Of a stretch of DNA of 64,000 nucleotides, positions 37,411 to 47,384 are shown piece after piece. The stretch covers positions 873,600 to 937,599 of the forward strand of contig NZ_HG315685.1 in NCBI RefSeq assembly GCF_000455365.1. Reading direction: 5' to 3'. The position numbers and the translations under genes were made by a program. Every line of letters starts with the position of its first letter. Position 1 is the first letter of the stretch. Under the pieces are notes generated by a model. It was given only the letters and a program-made list of their open reading frames with translations, was not told the origin of the DNA and did not search any database. The stretch comes from Halopiger djelfimassiliensis. Its GTDB lineage: Archaea > Halobacteriota > Halobacteria > Halobacteriales > Natrialbaceae.

Positions 37411-38088
37411 TCAGGAGGTGGCCTCCCGTCCACGGCGCTCCCAGGCAATGGTGATACACGTCGTCCCGACCAGCCCCAGCAACAGTCGGAGGAGCCAGAG
37501 GCCCGATCGGCCCGACCCGCTCGAGAAACCGGTCACGCGATAGATCTCTCCCTCGTGTTCGATCGGATCGCCGCTCTCGAATTCGGGAAGTCGGCGATCG
37601 ATCAGCGTAACCGAGCCGGTTTCGATGGCTTCGCGTACGTCGGCTGAGGCCCGGTCGCTCGGAATCGCGATGTGCTCGAGCGCGTCCATCGTCGACAGTT
37701 CACGGTGGGCCAGCAGCGTCCCGTTTTCCGTCGATCGTTCCACGGGAACGTAGTACCCGTCGTCGATCGCGATCAACGCGTATCGATTCCACGCCCGCTG
37801 ATACGGTGTCTTGGAGTCGCGTCGTTGCACGACGGGTTCGTATTCGACCGGGCCGTTCTCGGCGATCTCCCGCTCGAGGGCGCAGGGTCGTTCAGTCCCA
37901 CATTTGAGCGTCCGGTCGGATCTGAACAGGACGCCTTTCGCAGTACTTTCGTTCGTTACCGGTTCGACGTCGTATGTCGATACCGTTCCCGTGCCGGTGA
38001 GGTCGTCCGGATAGAGATAGATCGGGTTCAGGAGCAGGCCGATCCCGAGAACCAGTAACACCGCCGTCTTTGCAGCCGAGGCGTTCAT
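37411..38088 (-). CDS. Membrane protein with two terminal helices
   Basis: This 225-residue protein has an N-terminal helix (about 7-26), an external domain of about 165 residues and a C-terminal helix (about 197-215). The external domain has one Cys pair (TLKCGTERPCALE) that may form a disulfide. I recognise no family, but the membrane topology and clean ATG support a real gene. It is convergent with the small regulator and divergent from mre11. Confidence 0.72.
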   Translation of the reverse strand: MNASAAKTAVLLVLGIGLLLNPIYLYPDDLTGTGTVSTYDVEPVTNESTAKGVLFRSDRTLKCGTERPCALEREIAENGPVEYEPVVQRRDSKTPYQRAWNRYALIAIDDGYYVPVERSTENGTLLAHRELSTMDALEHIAIPSDRASADVREAIETGSVTLIDRRLPEFESGDPIEHEGEIYRVTGFSSGSGRSGLWLLRLLLGLVGTTCITIAWERRGREATS

Positions 38089-38254
38089 GGAACGAGGACG
38101 TTCCCCAACTCACCTACACCTTGTGGATGATACTGGTGTGGAATTATCGTGGAACGGACCACAGCGACTCGAGGGAGCGTCGACTCGACCCGTCGCGTTC
38201 ACTTTCAGTTCGGTCGCGGAATCCCTTTAGGGGCCGCCCCCGAACGGCCGGTAG

Positions 38255-39607
38255 ATGACGCGGGTGATACATACGGGCGATACCCACATCGGGTACCAGC
38301 AGTACAATACGCCCGAGCGACGACAGGACTTCCTCGAGGCCTTCCGAAGCGTGATCGAGGACGCGGTCGCCGACGACGTCGACGCCGTGATCCACGCCGG
38401 TGACCTCTTTCACGATCGTCGACCGGGGCTGGTCGACCTTCAGGGGACCGTCGACATCCTTCGGACCCTGGCCGACGCCGACATCCCGTTTCTCGCCGTC
38501 GTCGGCAACCACGAGGGGAAACGCGACGCCCAGTGGCTCGATCTCTTCGCCGACCTCGGACTCGCGACGCGACTCGACGCGGCACCGGCAGTCGTCGACG
38601 ACGTCGCCTTCTACGGACTCGATTTCGTCCCCCGATCCCGACGGGACGACCTCGAGTACGAGTTCGAACCGCTCCCCGACGACGCCGATCACGCCGCCCT
38701 CGTGAGCCACGGCCTGTTCGAGCCGTTCCCCCACGCCGACTGGGATACCGAACGGCTCCTCTCCGAGTCGAACGTCGACTTCGACGCCGTTCTGCTCGGC
38801 GATAACCACACGGCCGATACCGCAGAAGTGCGCGAGACGTGGGTCACGTACTGTGGCTCGACCGAACGCGCAAGCGCGAGCGAACGCGACGACCGTGGAT
38901 ACAACCTCGTTGCGTTCGACGAGGCGGTGACGATCAGTCGCCGCGGACTCGTCGACACCCGCGAGTTCGTCTTCGTCGATGTCGACCTCGAAGCCGAGGA
39001 GGGGATCGATCGCGTCCAGGAACGCGTCCGGCAGCACGATCTGGAGGACGCGGTCGTCATCGTCACGATCGAGGGCGAGGGACGACCGGTCACGCCCGCC
39101 GCAGTCGAGGAACTGGCGCTCGATCGCGGCGCGCTCGTTGCCCGCGTCAACGACCGTCGGGACCTCCCCGACGAGGACGAGGACGTCTCGGTCCATTTCG
39201 CCGACCCGGACGAAATCGTCCGGGAGCGCGTCCGTGATCTGGGGCTCAGCGACGCCGCCCTCGAGATCGACGAAACCGTCCGGAACGACGAGCTAGCCGA
39301 CGCAAACGTCCGCGAGACGGTCGAGCGACGCGTCCGGGAGTTGCTCGAGGACGACGACGCGTTCGACCCCGCACCGGAACGGGAGCCCGGCGACGAGGAC
39401 GTAACGACCGTGGCGGACCGACTCGACGAACCGGCCGACGGCGGATCGACCGACGGGACCGTCCCCGAAGACGGAAAGCCGGGGGTCGAGACCACCGAGA
39501 CTGCCGCAAGTGCCGAGGTCGAAGGCGACGACGCCACGGCGGAAACCCGATCCGAATCCGGTACCGAAACCGACTCCGACCACGCGTCGCTGGGTGATTT
39601 CGCGTGA
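38255..39607 (+). CDS. mre11: DNA double-strand break repair nuclease Mre11
   Basis: This 450-residue nuclease trims broken DNA ends with Rad50. The metallophosphoesterase motifs are intact: VIHTGDTHIGYQQ (Asp9, His11), HAGDLFHD, VVGNHEGKR and VSHGLFE, then a GDNHT motif. A C-terminal region of about 110 residues is acidic, low-complexity and probably disordered. The gene shares the sequence GTGA with rad50, so the two are translationally coupled. A TATA-like CCCTTTAGG lies about 27 bases upstream of the ATG. Confidence 0.96.
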   Translation: MTRVIHTGDTHIGYQQYNTPERRQDFLEAFRSVIEDAVADDVDAVIHAGDLFHDRRPGLVDLQGTVDILRTLADADIPFLAVVGNHEGKRDAQWLDLFADLGLATRLDAAPAVVDDVAFYGLDFVPRSRRDDLEYEFEPLPDDADHAALVSHGLFEPFPHADWDTERLLSESNVDFDAVLLGDNHTADTAEVRETWVTYCGSTERASASERDDRGYNLVAFDEAVTISRRGLVDTREFVFVDVDLEAEEGIDRVQERVRQHDLEDAVVIVTIEGEGRPVTPAAVEELALDRGALVARVNDRRDLPDEDEDVSVHFADPDEIVRERVRDLGLSDAALEIDETVRNDELADANVRETVERRVRELLEDDDAFDPAPEREPGDEDVTTVADRLDEPADGGSTDGTVPEDGKPGVETTETAASAEVEGDDATAETRSESGTETDSDHASLGDFA

Positions 39608-42282
39608 GGGTCGATCGCATCAGATTGCGGAACTTCAAGTGCTACGGCGACGCCGACCTCGGTCTGGATCGCGGGGTCACCGTCGTCCACGGCGTCAACG
39701 GCAGCGGCAAGTCGACGCTGCTCGAGGGCGTCTTCTTCGCGCTGTATGGTTCGAAGGCGCTGTCCGACCGGACGCTGGACGACGTGATCACGACCGGCGA
39801 GGAGGACGCCGAGGTCGAACTGTGGTTCACCCACGACGATCGGGCGTACCACGTCGAACGCCGGCTCAAACTCAGGGGCGATCGGGCGACGACGACCAAG
39901 TGTGTCCTCGAGACGCCGACGGAGACGATCGAGGGTGCTCGCGACGTCCGCCGCGAGGTGACCGAGCTCCTGCGGATGGACGCCGAGGCGTTCGTCAACT
40001 GTGCGTACGTCCGTCAGGGCGAGGTCAACAAGCTCATCCACGCCTCGCCCGGCGATCGCCAGGACATGATCGACGACCTCCTCCAGCTCGGCGCGCTCGA
40101 GGACTACCGCGAGCGAGCCAGCGACGCCCGGCTCGGCGTCAAGTCGGTGCTCGACGGCCAACGGGAGGTCCTCGAGGACCTCCGGAAACAAGTCGACGCG
40201 AAGGCGGACAAGGACCTCCACGAGCGGTTGAACGAACTCGAGACTCGTCGTGCCGACGTCGCCGAGGAGATCGACCACTACGAGAGCCAGCGCGAACAGG
40301 CGCGTGAGACGCTCGAGACCGCCGCTGACGTTCTCGAGCGTCACGAGGAGACCCGCGAGGAGATCGCGACGCTCGCGAACGAGATCGAGGACCTCCGGAC
40401 GAAGATCTCCGAGACCGAGCGGAAACGCGAGGACGCGAAAGACGACCTCCGCGACCTCGAATCCGAACGGGAGACCCTCGAAGACGAGCGCGAGGAACTC
40501 CTGTCGACCGTCGATCTCGAGGCCGGCGACCCCGACGCGGTCGAGGAGCGTATCGAAGCCCTCGAGGCACGCGACGAGCAATGCCGGGACGAACTCGAGG
40601 ACGTTCGGGTAGCGATCGAGACGAAAACCGAGGAGATCGAGCGGCTCCGCGAGGCGGCTGACGACCTCGAGCGGCAGGCCGAAACCGCCCGCTCGGACGC
40701 CGACGACCTCGCGTCGAAACTCGAGGCCGACGAGGACGCCATCGAGGATCGGGAGGCGAAGCTCGCGGAGCTAACCGAGGAACTCGAGGCGGCTCGAAGC
40801 CGGTTCGACGACGCGCCGATCGCGCTCGGCGAGGCCGAACCCCACCTCTCGGCTCTCGAGGACGAACGCGAGACGCTCGTCGAGGAAATCGGCGACGTCA
40901 CCGCCGACATCAGGACGGTCGAGAACGCGATCGAGGACGGCAAGCGCCTGCTCGAGGAGGGCAAGTGTCCGGAGTGTGGCCAGCCGGTCGCGGACTCGCC
41001 ACACGTCGACGTCCTCGACGAGAAACGCGAGGAGCTCGATACCCTCGAGACGCGACTCGACGAACTCGAGGACGAACGCGACGCGCTCGCGGAGCGGATC
41101 GAACGGGCCGAGGACCTGTGCGAGGCCGAACGTCGCGTCGACCGACTGGAGGACAACCGCGACAACGTCGAACAGCTGTTGTCCGAGAAACGCGAAACGC
41201 TCGCGGATCGCCGAAAACAGCGCGACCGGTTGCGCGAAGAAGCCACGGAGTACGACGCCGAGGCCGAGGACAAGCGAGAACGGGCGTCCGATCTCGAGGA
41301 CGAAATCGCCGAGAAACGAGCGGAACTCGGGGAGATCAACACCGAACGCGGCGAGATCAAAGAGACCCTCGAGACGCTCCGTCGCGTCGCCGAGATCGGC
41401 GACGAACGGGCGGAACTCGAGAGCCGGATCGAGACCCTCCGTGAACGGCGCCGGGACTGGCAGACGATGAACGACGAGCGCCGTGAACAGCTCTCGACCA
41501 AACGCGAGCGGAAACGCGACCTCGAGTCGGAGTTCGACGAGGAACGCGTCGAAACCGCCCGCGAGGACAAACGAAACGCCGAGCAGTACATCGAGAAAGT
41601 CGACGAGAAACTCGCCGACCTCGAGGAGCAACACGACGATCTCCAGAACGCCATCGGGGCCGTCGAACGGGAACTCGAGGAACTCGAGGAACTCCGCGAC
41701 CGCCTCGAAAGCGTCGAAGCCCGGTGTGAACGGCTCGAGGGGCTGTACGAGGAGGCCGAAACCCTCCAGACGACCTACGGCGAGCTGCGCTCGGAGCTGC
41801 GCCAGCGCAACGTCGAAACCCTCGAACGGTTGCTCAACGAGACGTTCGAACTGGTCTATCAGAACGATTCCTACGCCGCGATCGATCTCGACGGCGACTA
41901 TCGCCTGACGGTCTACCAGAAGGACGGCGAAGCGCTCGAACCCGAACAGCTATCGGGCGGCGAGCGGGCGCTGTTCAACCTCAGTTTGCGGTGTGCCATC
42001 TATCAGTTGTTGGCCGAGGGCGTCGAAGGGGCGGCCCCGATGCCGCCGCTGATCCTCGACGAGCCGACGGTGTTTCTCGACTCCGGGCACGTCACGCAAC
42101 TGGTCTCGCTCGTCGAGTCGATGCGGAAACTCGGCGTCGAACAGATCGTCGTCGTCAGCCACGACGAGGAACTCGTCGGCGCGGCCGACTCGCTCGTCCG
42201 CGTCGAGAAAGACGCGACCTCGAACCGGTCGCGACTCGAGCGCGGCGAACCGCCGGAAGCGGCGTTACTCGCCTCGGAGTAA
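39604..42282 (+). CDS. rad50: DNA double-strand break repair ATPase Rad50
   Basis: This 892-residue SMC-type ATPase pairs with Mre11. It has Walker A GVNGSGKST near residues 30-38, two long coiled-coil arms (about 190-440 and 465-740), a zinc hook with Cys455 and Cys458 (KCPECGQPVA), and in the C-terminal lobe the signature LSGGERALFNLSLR and Walker B LILDEPTVFLD. It starts at a GTG overlapping the mre11 stop. The coiled coils are shorter than in eukaryotes but normal for archaea. Confidence 0.97.
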   Translation: MRVDRIRLRNFKCYGDADLGLDRGVTVVHGVNGSGKSTLLEGVFFALYGSKALSDRTLDDVITTGEEDAEVELWFTHDDRAYHVERRLKLRGDRATTTKCVLETPTETIEGARDVRREVTELLRMDAEAFVNCAYVRQGEVNKLIHASPGDRQDMIDDLLQLGALEDYRERASDARLGVKSVLDGQREVLEDLRKQVDAKADKDLHERLNELETRRADVAEEIDHYESQREQARETLETAADVLERHEETREEIATLANEIEDLRTKISETERKREDAKDDLRDLESERETLEDEREELLSTVDLEAGDPDAVEERIEALEARDEQCRDELEDVRVAIETKTEEIERLREAADDLERQAETARSDADDLASKLEADEDAIEDREAKLAELTEELEAARSRFDDAPIALGEAEPHLSALEDERETLVEEIGDVTADIRTVENAIEDGKRLLEEGKCPECGQPVADSPHVDVLDEKREELDTLETRLDELEDERDALAERIERAEDLCEAERRVDRLEDNRDNVEQLLSEKRETLADRRKQRDRLREEATEYDAEAEDKRERASDLEDEIAEKRAELGEINTERGEIKETLETLRRVAEIGDERAELESRIETLRERRRDWQTMNDERREQLSTKRERKRDLESEFDEERVETAREDKRNAEQYIEKVDEKLADLEEQHDDLQNAIGAVERELEELEELRDRLESVEARCERLEGLYEEAETLQTTYGELRSELRQRNVETLERLLNETFELVYQNDSYAAIDLDGDYRLTVYQKDGEALEPEQLSGGERALFNLSLRCAIYQLLAEGVEGAAPMPPLILDEPTVFLDSGHVTQLVSLVESMRKLGVEQIVVVSHDEELVGAADSLVRVEKDATSNRSRLERGEPPEAALLASE

Positions 42283-42329
42283 GCGAAACCGAGTTCGACG
42301 CCGGAGCGGGCCGGCCCGCGAGGGATGGG

Positions 42330-42800
42330 TTACGACTGGGGGTCCGCACTCGCTTTCGCCGTGCCGTCGACGTCCTGATCCGTTCGGATCGTCTCGAGTG
42401 CGGTCTCGCCCGTCTCGGTGAGTCGATAGCTGCGTTCACCGGCGGTCTCGACCGCTTCGATGAGATCGGCGGCCGACAGCACGGTCAGACGCCCGTGCAG
42501 GTCGCTCTCACAGAGGTCGTACCTGTCGAGCAGCGTTCGAACCCCAAGCGGCCCCCGATCCGCGAGTTCGACGAGCAACCCGAGTGTCTCCTCGTCGTGG
42601 ACGTTCGAGACCAGCGTTCGCACGGGCGTACTGACCGTGTGTGCAGCCGTCTCGAGAGCCCCGACGTCGTCGACCGACTCGAGGCGGTCGTTCTGGACGT
42701 AACACTCGTTGCCGGTCCGTGGATCACGGACGAGACTCGCGTGTTCGGACTGTTTGAGAAGCAGGTATCGTCTCCCGGTGTCGTCTTGGACGGTTTTCAT
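42330..42800 (-). CDS. Haloarchaeal winged-helix-type protein (DUF7346-like)
   Basis: This 156-residue protein begins with a short domain (MKTVQDDTGRRYLLLKQS, then SLVRDPRTGNECYV) and ends with a predicted winged helix (RGPLGVRTLLDRYDLCESDLHGRLTVLSAADLIEAV). It resembles a family found next to replication or polymerase genes in haloarchaea, annotated by DUF number only. The ATG at 42800 is preferred over an upstream start because the family N-terminus begins here. It converges on rad50. A regulatory role is inferred. Confidence 0.72.
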   Translation of the reverse strand: MKTVQDDTGRRYLLLKQSEHASLVRDPRTGNECYVQNDRLESVDDVGALETAAHTVSTPVRTLVSNVHDEETLGLLVELADRGPLGVRTLLDRYDLCESDLHGRLTVLSAADLIEAVETAGERSYRLTETGETALETIRTDQDVDGTAKASADPQS

Positions 42801-42868
42801 TATCTTTCGGTATCGTCCTGCGGTCCGTGGTTGGACACGGGTAGTGAAGTAGTTTCGTCCGGTATCAA

Positions 42869-43306
42869 TCATTCGGTGTCGTCAGCGTCCGCACTATCGG
42901 GGGCCGTCTCCGTCGGGTCGTCGGTGTCGGCCCGGAAGGCCCTGTACCGATAGACGGCGAACCCGAACAGGACGACCCCACCGGCGATCAACGCGATGCT
43001 TCGCGTCGTAATACCGTCGAAGATGGCGAACAACACGCCGAGCGAGACCGAAAGCACGGCGGCGTTGATAACGAGGACGAGTGCCCAGAAGATCCTCGCC
43101 AGGTCGGGTGGGACGTCGACTTCGTCGGTCGAGACGCCGAGGTCGGGTGCCGACTCCGAATCGTGCTCCGAGCGCAAGTCCGAGAGCAGACCCAACCCGG
43201 CATCTTCCGTGTCCACCCGCGGAATCGTGAGCGAATCGCTCTCCGGATCCTCGAGTTCCGCTTCCGGATCCGGCTCCTCGGGCTCGGTTTCGGTGCGATC
43301 GAACAC
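42869..43306 (-). CDS. Membrane protein (DUF7322-like)
   Basis: This protein of about 145 residues has an acidic N-terminal half (EPEEPDPEAELEDPESDSL) and two C-terminal membrane helices (about 75-97 and 102-122). The start is uncertain: tandem GTG codons at 43309 and 43306 fit the usual short MFD-type N-terminus better than a TTG at 43330. Function unknown. It lies between small genes on the same strand. Confidence 0.65.
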   Translation of the reverse strand: MFDRTETEPEEPDPEAELEDPESDSLTIPRVDTEDAGLGLLSDLRSEHDSESAPDLGVSTDEVDVPPDLARIFWALVLVINAAVLSVSLGVLFAIFDGITTRSIALIAGGVVLFGFAVYRYRAFRADTDDPTETAPDSADADDTE

Positions 43307-43369
43307 CACACCCGTGGGGACGGACAGCAACAGGAAAAGGATTCGCGTTTTCGTGCTCGAGTCAACGAA

Positions 43370-43519
43370 TCAGGCGAGGTCCTCGAGCGTAAGCGTTCGG
43401 GTGGTCTCGACCCACGCGAGGGGGTTTTCGGCGTCGTAGAAGACGACCCCGTCGTCGGTCTCGTAGGATTCGATCGTCGCAGTACCCGGGGGTTCACTAC
43501 GTGGTTCACGCCGGTCCAT
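43370..43519 (-). CDS. Small haloarchaeal protein (DUF7331-like)
   Basis: This protein of 49 residues (61 if an upstream start is used) contains YETDDGVVFYDAENPLAWVE, a motif typical of small haloarchaeal proteins (DUF7331-like). It has no membrane segment and no Cys pair. It lies near the divergent DNA polymerase gene. Function unknown. Confidence 0.6.
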   Translation of the reverse strand: MDRREPRSEPPGTATIESYETDDGVVFYDAENPLAWVETTRTLTLEDLA

Positions 43520-43762
43520 CACGTCGTCATCGTTCAGGGTGGACACATCGATCACCTGCTCCTATGCTATGTGTTACCATTTTATATGTCTTATTGCCCT
43601 CGCAGTTCTTTCTGCTGATCGGTCCGGGCGAAATCACGGGGACCGTCGGTTCGGTGACAGATCACGACCGACCGTCACCGCCGCTCGTGGGAGTTCGATA
43701 CCAGCCAGGCTGGGAAACGGGATAACGGGGGTTTTTATTCGGCGACTGCCAAGCCAGATACC

Positions 43763-46489
43763 ATGACTGAGGCGGGCCAGACCGGACTCACGGAGTTTTC
43801 GAGCGAGTCCGACGCCGACGAGCGGCCGGACGAAGAGGCTGTCGCCGTCGCGGGCAACGGCGGCACCGACGCCACAGAGGTGATCGACGTCCTCGAGGAG
43901 ACGCTCCCCGAGTCACAGGGAACGCTCGAACTCGCCGTGATGCAGGTCGATTACACCGTCGCCGGCTACGGCGACGACGAACGACCCATCATGCACGTGT
44001 TCGGACGGACGCCCGAGGGCGAACTCGAGCACGTTCAGGTCGTCGGGTTTCGACCGTACTTCTACGCACCGACCGACACGCTCGAGCGGCCGCCCGAGGA
44101 ACAGTACGAGCGGCTGACCGACAGTCGGGAGCACGACGAGGACGGGGAACCATACGAGAGTATTCGGGGGGAGAGACTCACCAAGATCTTCGGCCAGACT
44201 CCACGGGACGTCGGGCAGATCCGCGACGACTTCGAACACTACGAAGCGGACATCCTGTTTCCGAACCGGTTCCTGATAGACAAGGACGTCCGCAGCGGCA
44301 TCCGGGTACCGGAACGACGCGCCGACGACGACACCCTCGTCGTCCCCCACGACGAGGTCGAATCGGCGGCCGTCGACGCGGAGCCGCGCGTGTGTACCTT
44401 CGACATCGAGGTCGACGACCGATCGGGGTTCCCCGAGGACGGCGAGGAGCCGATCGTCTGTCTCACGAGCCACGATTCCTACCGCGACGAGTACGTCATG
44501 TGGCTCTACGAAGCACCGGTCGGCGACGGTTCTATCCCGTCCGAGATCGACGAGTACGATCCGATCGAGGGCGAGATCGACCACGAGGTCCGCAGCTTCG
44601 ACGACGAGGAGGCGATGCTCGAGGCGTTTATCGAGTACGTCCGGGAAACCGACCCCGACGTCCTCACGGGCTGGAACTTCGAGGACTTCGACGCGCCGTA
44701 CTTCCTCGACCGTCTCGAGGAACTCGAGGGTCCCCACCACGAGTACGATCTGAACCCGGACCGGCTCTCGCGGGTCGACGAGGTCTGGCGCAGCAACTGG
44801 GGTGGCCCGGATATCAAGGGACGGGTCGTGTTCGACCTCCTGTATGGGTACCAGCGGATGGTCTTCTCCGAACTGGATTCTTACCGGCTGGACGCCGTCG
44901 GCGAGGCGGAACTCGGCGTCGGCAAGGAGCGGTACGCCGGTGACATCGGCGATCTCTGGGAAGACGACCCGACGACGCTGCTTGAGTACAACCTGCGGGA
45001 CGTCGAACTCTGTGTCGAACTCGACCGCCAACAGGAGATCATCCCGTTCTGGGACGAGGTGCGCTCGTTCGTCGGCTGTAAGCTAGAGGACGCCCCGACG
45101 CCCGGCGACGCGGTCGACATGTACGTGCTCCACCAGGCGTACGGCGAGTTCGCGCTGCCTTCGAAGGGACAGCAGGAAAGCGGCGAGGAGTACGAGGGTG
45201 GTGCCGTCTTCGAGCCGATTACCGGCGTCAAGGAGAACGTCACGGTGCTCGACCTGAAGTCGCTGTACCCGATGTGTATGGTGACGATCAACGCCTCGCC
45301 GGAGACGAAGGTCGACCCCGACGAGTACGACGGCGACGTCTACGAAGCGCCGACGGGCACCCACTTCCGGAAGGAACCGGACGGGGTAAACCGCGAGATG
45401 ATCGAAGAACTGCTCGCCGAACGCGAGGAGAAGAAGTCCCTGCGGGACGAGCACGAACCCGGCACACCCGAGTACGAACAGTACGACCGCCAACAGGGCG
45501 CGGTAAAGGTTATCATGAATTCGCTCTACGGGGTGTCAGGTTGGGAACAGTTCCGACTATACGATAAGGAAGCCGCATCCGCGATCACGGCCACCGGGCG
45601 CGAAGTCATCGAGTTCACCGAGACTGCCGCGAAAGAGCTGGAGTATCAGGTTACGTATGGGGACACCGACAGCGTCATGCTCGAGTTGGGGCCGGATATA
45701 CCCAAAGACGAGGCCATCGAACGCTCGTTCGAAATCGAGGAGCATATCAACGACCGCTACGACGACTTCGCAAGCGAGGACCTGAACGCCGACGAACACC
45801 GGTTCCAGATCGAGTTCGAGAAGCTCTACCGGCGGTTCTTCCAGGCCGGCAAGAAGAAACGCTACGCCGGACACATCACCTGGAAGGAGGGCAAGGAGGT
45901 CGACGACGTTGATATCGTCGGCTTCGAGTATCAGCGGTCCGATATCGCCCCGATCACCAAAGCGGTCCAGCATCGGGTTATCGAGATGATCGTCAAGGAA
46001 GGTGACATCGAGGGCACAAAGGAGTACGTCAACGAGATCATCGAAGAGGTCCGCACCGGCGACATCAGCCTCGAGAAGATCGCCATTCCGGGCGGGATCG
46101 GCAAACGGCTGAACAACTACGACACCGACACCGCTCAGGTTCGCGGAGCGAAGTACGCGAACCTCCTGCTTGGCACCAACTTCCAGCGAGGCAGCAAACC
46201 CAAACGACTCTATCTGGATCGCGTCGATCCGGCGTTCTTCCGGCGGATGGAAGACGAAGAAGGGTTCGACCCACAGCGAGATCCGCTCTACGGCGCGTTC
46301 AAGCGTGATCCCGACGTGATCTGTTTCGAGTACGAAGACCAGATCCCCCCGGAGTTCGAGGTCGACTACGACAAAATGCTCGAGAAGACGCTGAAGGGGC
46401 CGATCGAACGGATCCTCGAAGCCCTCGATGTCTCCTGGGAGGAGGTCAAAAGCGGCCAGGAACAGACCGGCCTCGATAGTTTCATGTGA
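43763..46489 (+). CDS. polB: Family B DNA polymerase
   Basis: This 908-residue replicative polymerase is complete. Proofreading motifs are Exo I (CTFDIEVDD), Exo II (NFEDFDAPYF) and Exo III (YNLRDVELC). Polymerase motifs are A (LDLKSLYPMC), B (KVIMNSLYGVSG) and C (YGDTDSV). Unlike many haloarchaeal PolB genes, it has no intein at motifs A-C. The N-terminus has a short acidic extension (about 1-50). The C-terminus ends TGLDSFM, which looks like a PIP-box-type end (Q...L..F) for binding the PCNA clamp (QEQTGLDSFM). Confidence 0.97.
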   Translation: MTEAGQTGLTEFSSESDADERPDEEAVAVAGNGGTDATEVIDVLEETLPESQGTLELAVMQVDYTVAGYGDDERPIMHVFGRTPEGELEHVQVVGFRPYFYAPTDTLERPPEEQYERLTDSREHDEDGEPYESIRGERLTKIFGQTPRDVGQIRDDFEHYEADILFPNRFLIDKDVRSGIRVPERRADDDTLVVPHDEVESAAVDAEPRVCTFDIEVDDRSGFPEDGEEPIVCLTSHDSYRDEYVMWLYEAPVGDGSIPSEIDEYDPIEGEIDHEVRSFDDEEAMLEAFIEYVRETDPDVLTGWNFEDFDAPYFLDRLEELEGPHHEYDLNPDRLSRVDEVWRSNWGGPDIKGRVVFDLLYGYQRMVFSELDSYRLDAVGEAELGVGKERYAGDIGDLWEDDPTTLLEYNLRDVELCVELDRQQEIIPFWDEVRSFVGCKLEDAPTPGDAVDMYVLHQAYGEFALPSKGQQESGEEYEGGAVFEPITGVKENVTVLDLKSLYPMCMVTINASPETKVDPDEYDGDVYEAPTGTHFRKEPDGVNREMIEELLAEREEKKSLRDEHEPGTPEYEQYDRQQGAVKVIMNSLYGVSGWEQFRLYDKEAASAITATGREVIEFTETAAKELEYQVTYGDTDSVMLELGPDIPKDEAIERSFEIEEHINDRYDDFASEDLNADEHRFQIEFEKLYRRFFQAGKKKRYAGHITWKEGKEVDDVDIVGFEYQRSDIAPITKAVQHRVIEMIVKEGDIEGTKEYVNEIIEEVRTGDISLEKIAIPGGIGKRLNNYDTDTAQVRGAKYANLLLGTNFQRGSKPKRLYLDRVDPAFFRRMEDEEGFDPQRDPLYGAFKRDPDVICFEYEDQIPPEFEVDYDKMLEKTLKGPIERILEALDVSWEEVKSGQEQTGLDSFM

Positions 46490-46512
46490 GTGCCGTCGAT
46501 CGCTCGTGGCCC

Positions 46513-47105
46513 TAGTTCCGGCCGAACCGCTCGGTCGGAAGCGACACCGGATCGTCCATCCCAAGCTGATCGGTCGAGTAGATCGACTTGCCGTCCAGTT
46601 CCAGCGGGCCGGTTGACTCGAGTGTTACTTCCGGACCGCCGTCGGCGCGGACGTGCCAGTCGGTCGCAGTAACGTCGGCGCGGTCGATGAGAACGGCCGG
46701 CGGTTCTCGACGAATCCTTGTCCCCCGGCTTTCATGCGGACGAGCCACGTGAACACTATCGGCCCCGGACCCGTACGATTCGGCTCTTCCGAAACCCGCA
46801 AGAACGGCGATGCGGCCTCCTCGTCGTCCAACTGGAGGTTGCCGTTTCCTCACGTAACTGGAGTAGGTGTGCGATGCTCTGAGGTAACCCAGATCGGTCA
46901 GATCGTATCCGTTCCAGTTCAGGTCCTGTGAAAGCGGGTGGTCGTCGACCGTCGCCGATGCCGATCCGGAGCCGATGACGCCCGACTGACCAACCCCGCC
47001 AATCCGAGCGTTCCGCGCCTCGAGACGGTAGCGCTACTTCGTTTCCGCTCGCGTTCGGCGGGCTTCTCGTCGACGCTCGCTCCTGTGCTCCCATCCCTAT
47101 TAAAA
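46513..47105 (-). pseudogene. Decayed Tat-exported protein gene
   Basis: Read leftward, one frame shows a twin-arginine-like signal (TVSRRGTLGLAGLVS), the next frame has ASATVDDHPLSQDLNWNGYD, another has LDDEEAASPFLRVSEEP, and the last stretch (IDRADVTATDWHVRADGGPEV...) ends in a stop. No single frame spans them, and the gene shows at least three frame changes. The parent looks like a halophilic exported protein with a LNWNGYDLTDL repeat-like motif. Function unknown. The region around it (46490-47384) holds no intact gene. Confidence 0.5.
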
Positions 47106-47284
47106 TAAAGTATTCCCTCATGAGTACTTTGCCCGGGTTTGACCTCGAAGGGGTCCGTACCCGTGTACGACCGGAGCGGATTCCCCGTCCGGGAATCGAG
47201 CCGCCGTAATCGATTCCAGCCGGCGGTATTTCGACGGCCCACCGAGGCTCGTCCAGCGTCGGAACTCACCGCCGGGCCGCGTCC

Positions 47285-47338
47285 TTTCCGTATCGGAAAA
47301 TAATCTTTTGGATTCATTATCGTATCCAATCGGATACG
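47285..47338 (+). promoter_or_regulatory. Two inverted repeats upstream of sufCBD
   Basis: TTTCCG-TAT-CGGAAA lies at 47285-47299 and CGTATCC-AATC-GGATACG at 47321-47338, both perfect dyads. They lie 47-100 bases upstream of the sufC ATG, with AT-rich sequence between them that could hold the core promoter. They are candidate operators for an iron- or redox-dependent regulator of Fe-S cluster assembly. Confidence 0.5.
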
Positions 47339-47384
47339 AAATCGTTATCAGTCATACGCCCCACCGTTCATACGACAGAGTACT

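Noticed and set aside
38689-42162. Long minus-strand frames opposite mre11/rad50
   Set aside because: Ser/Leu/Arg-rich shadows of coiled-coil coding sequence.
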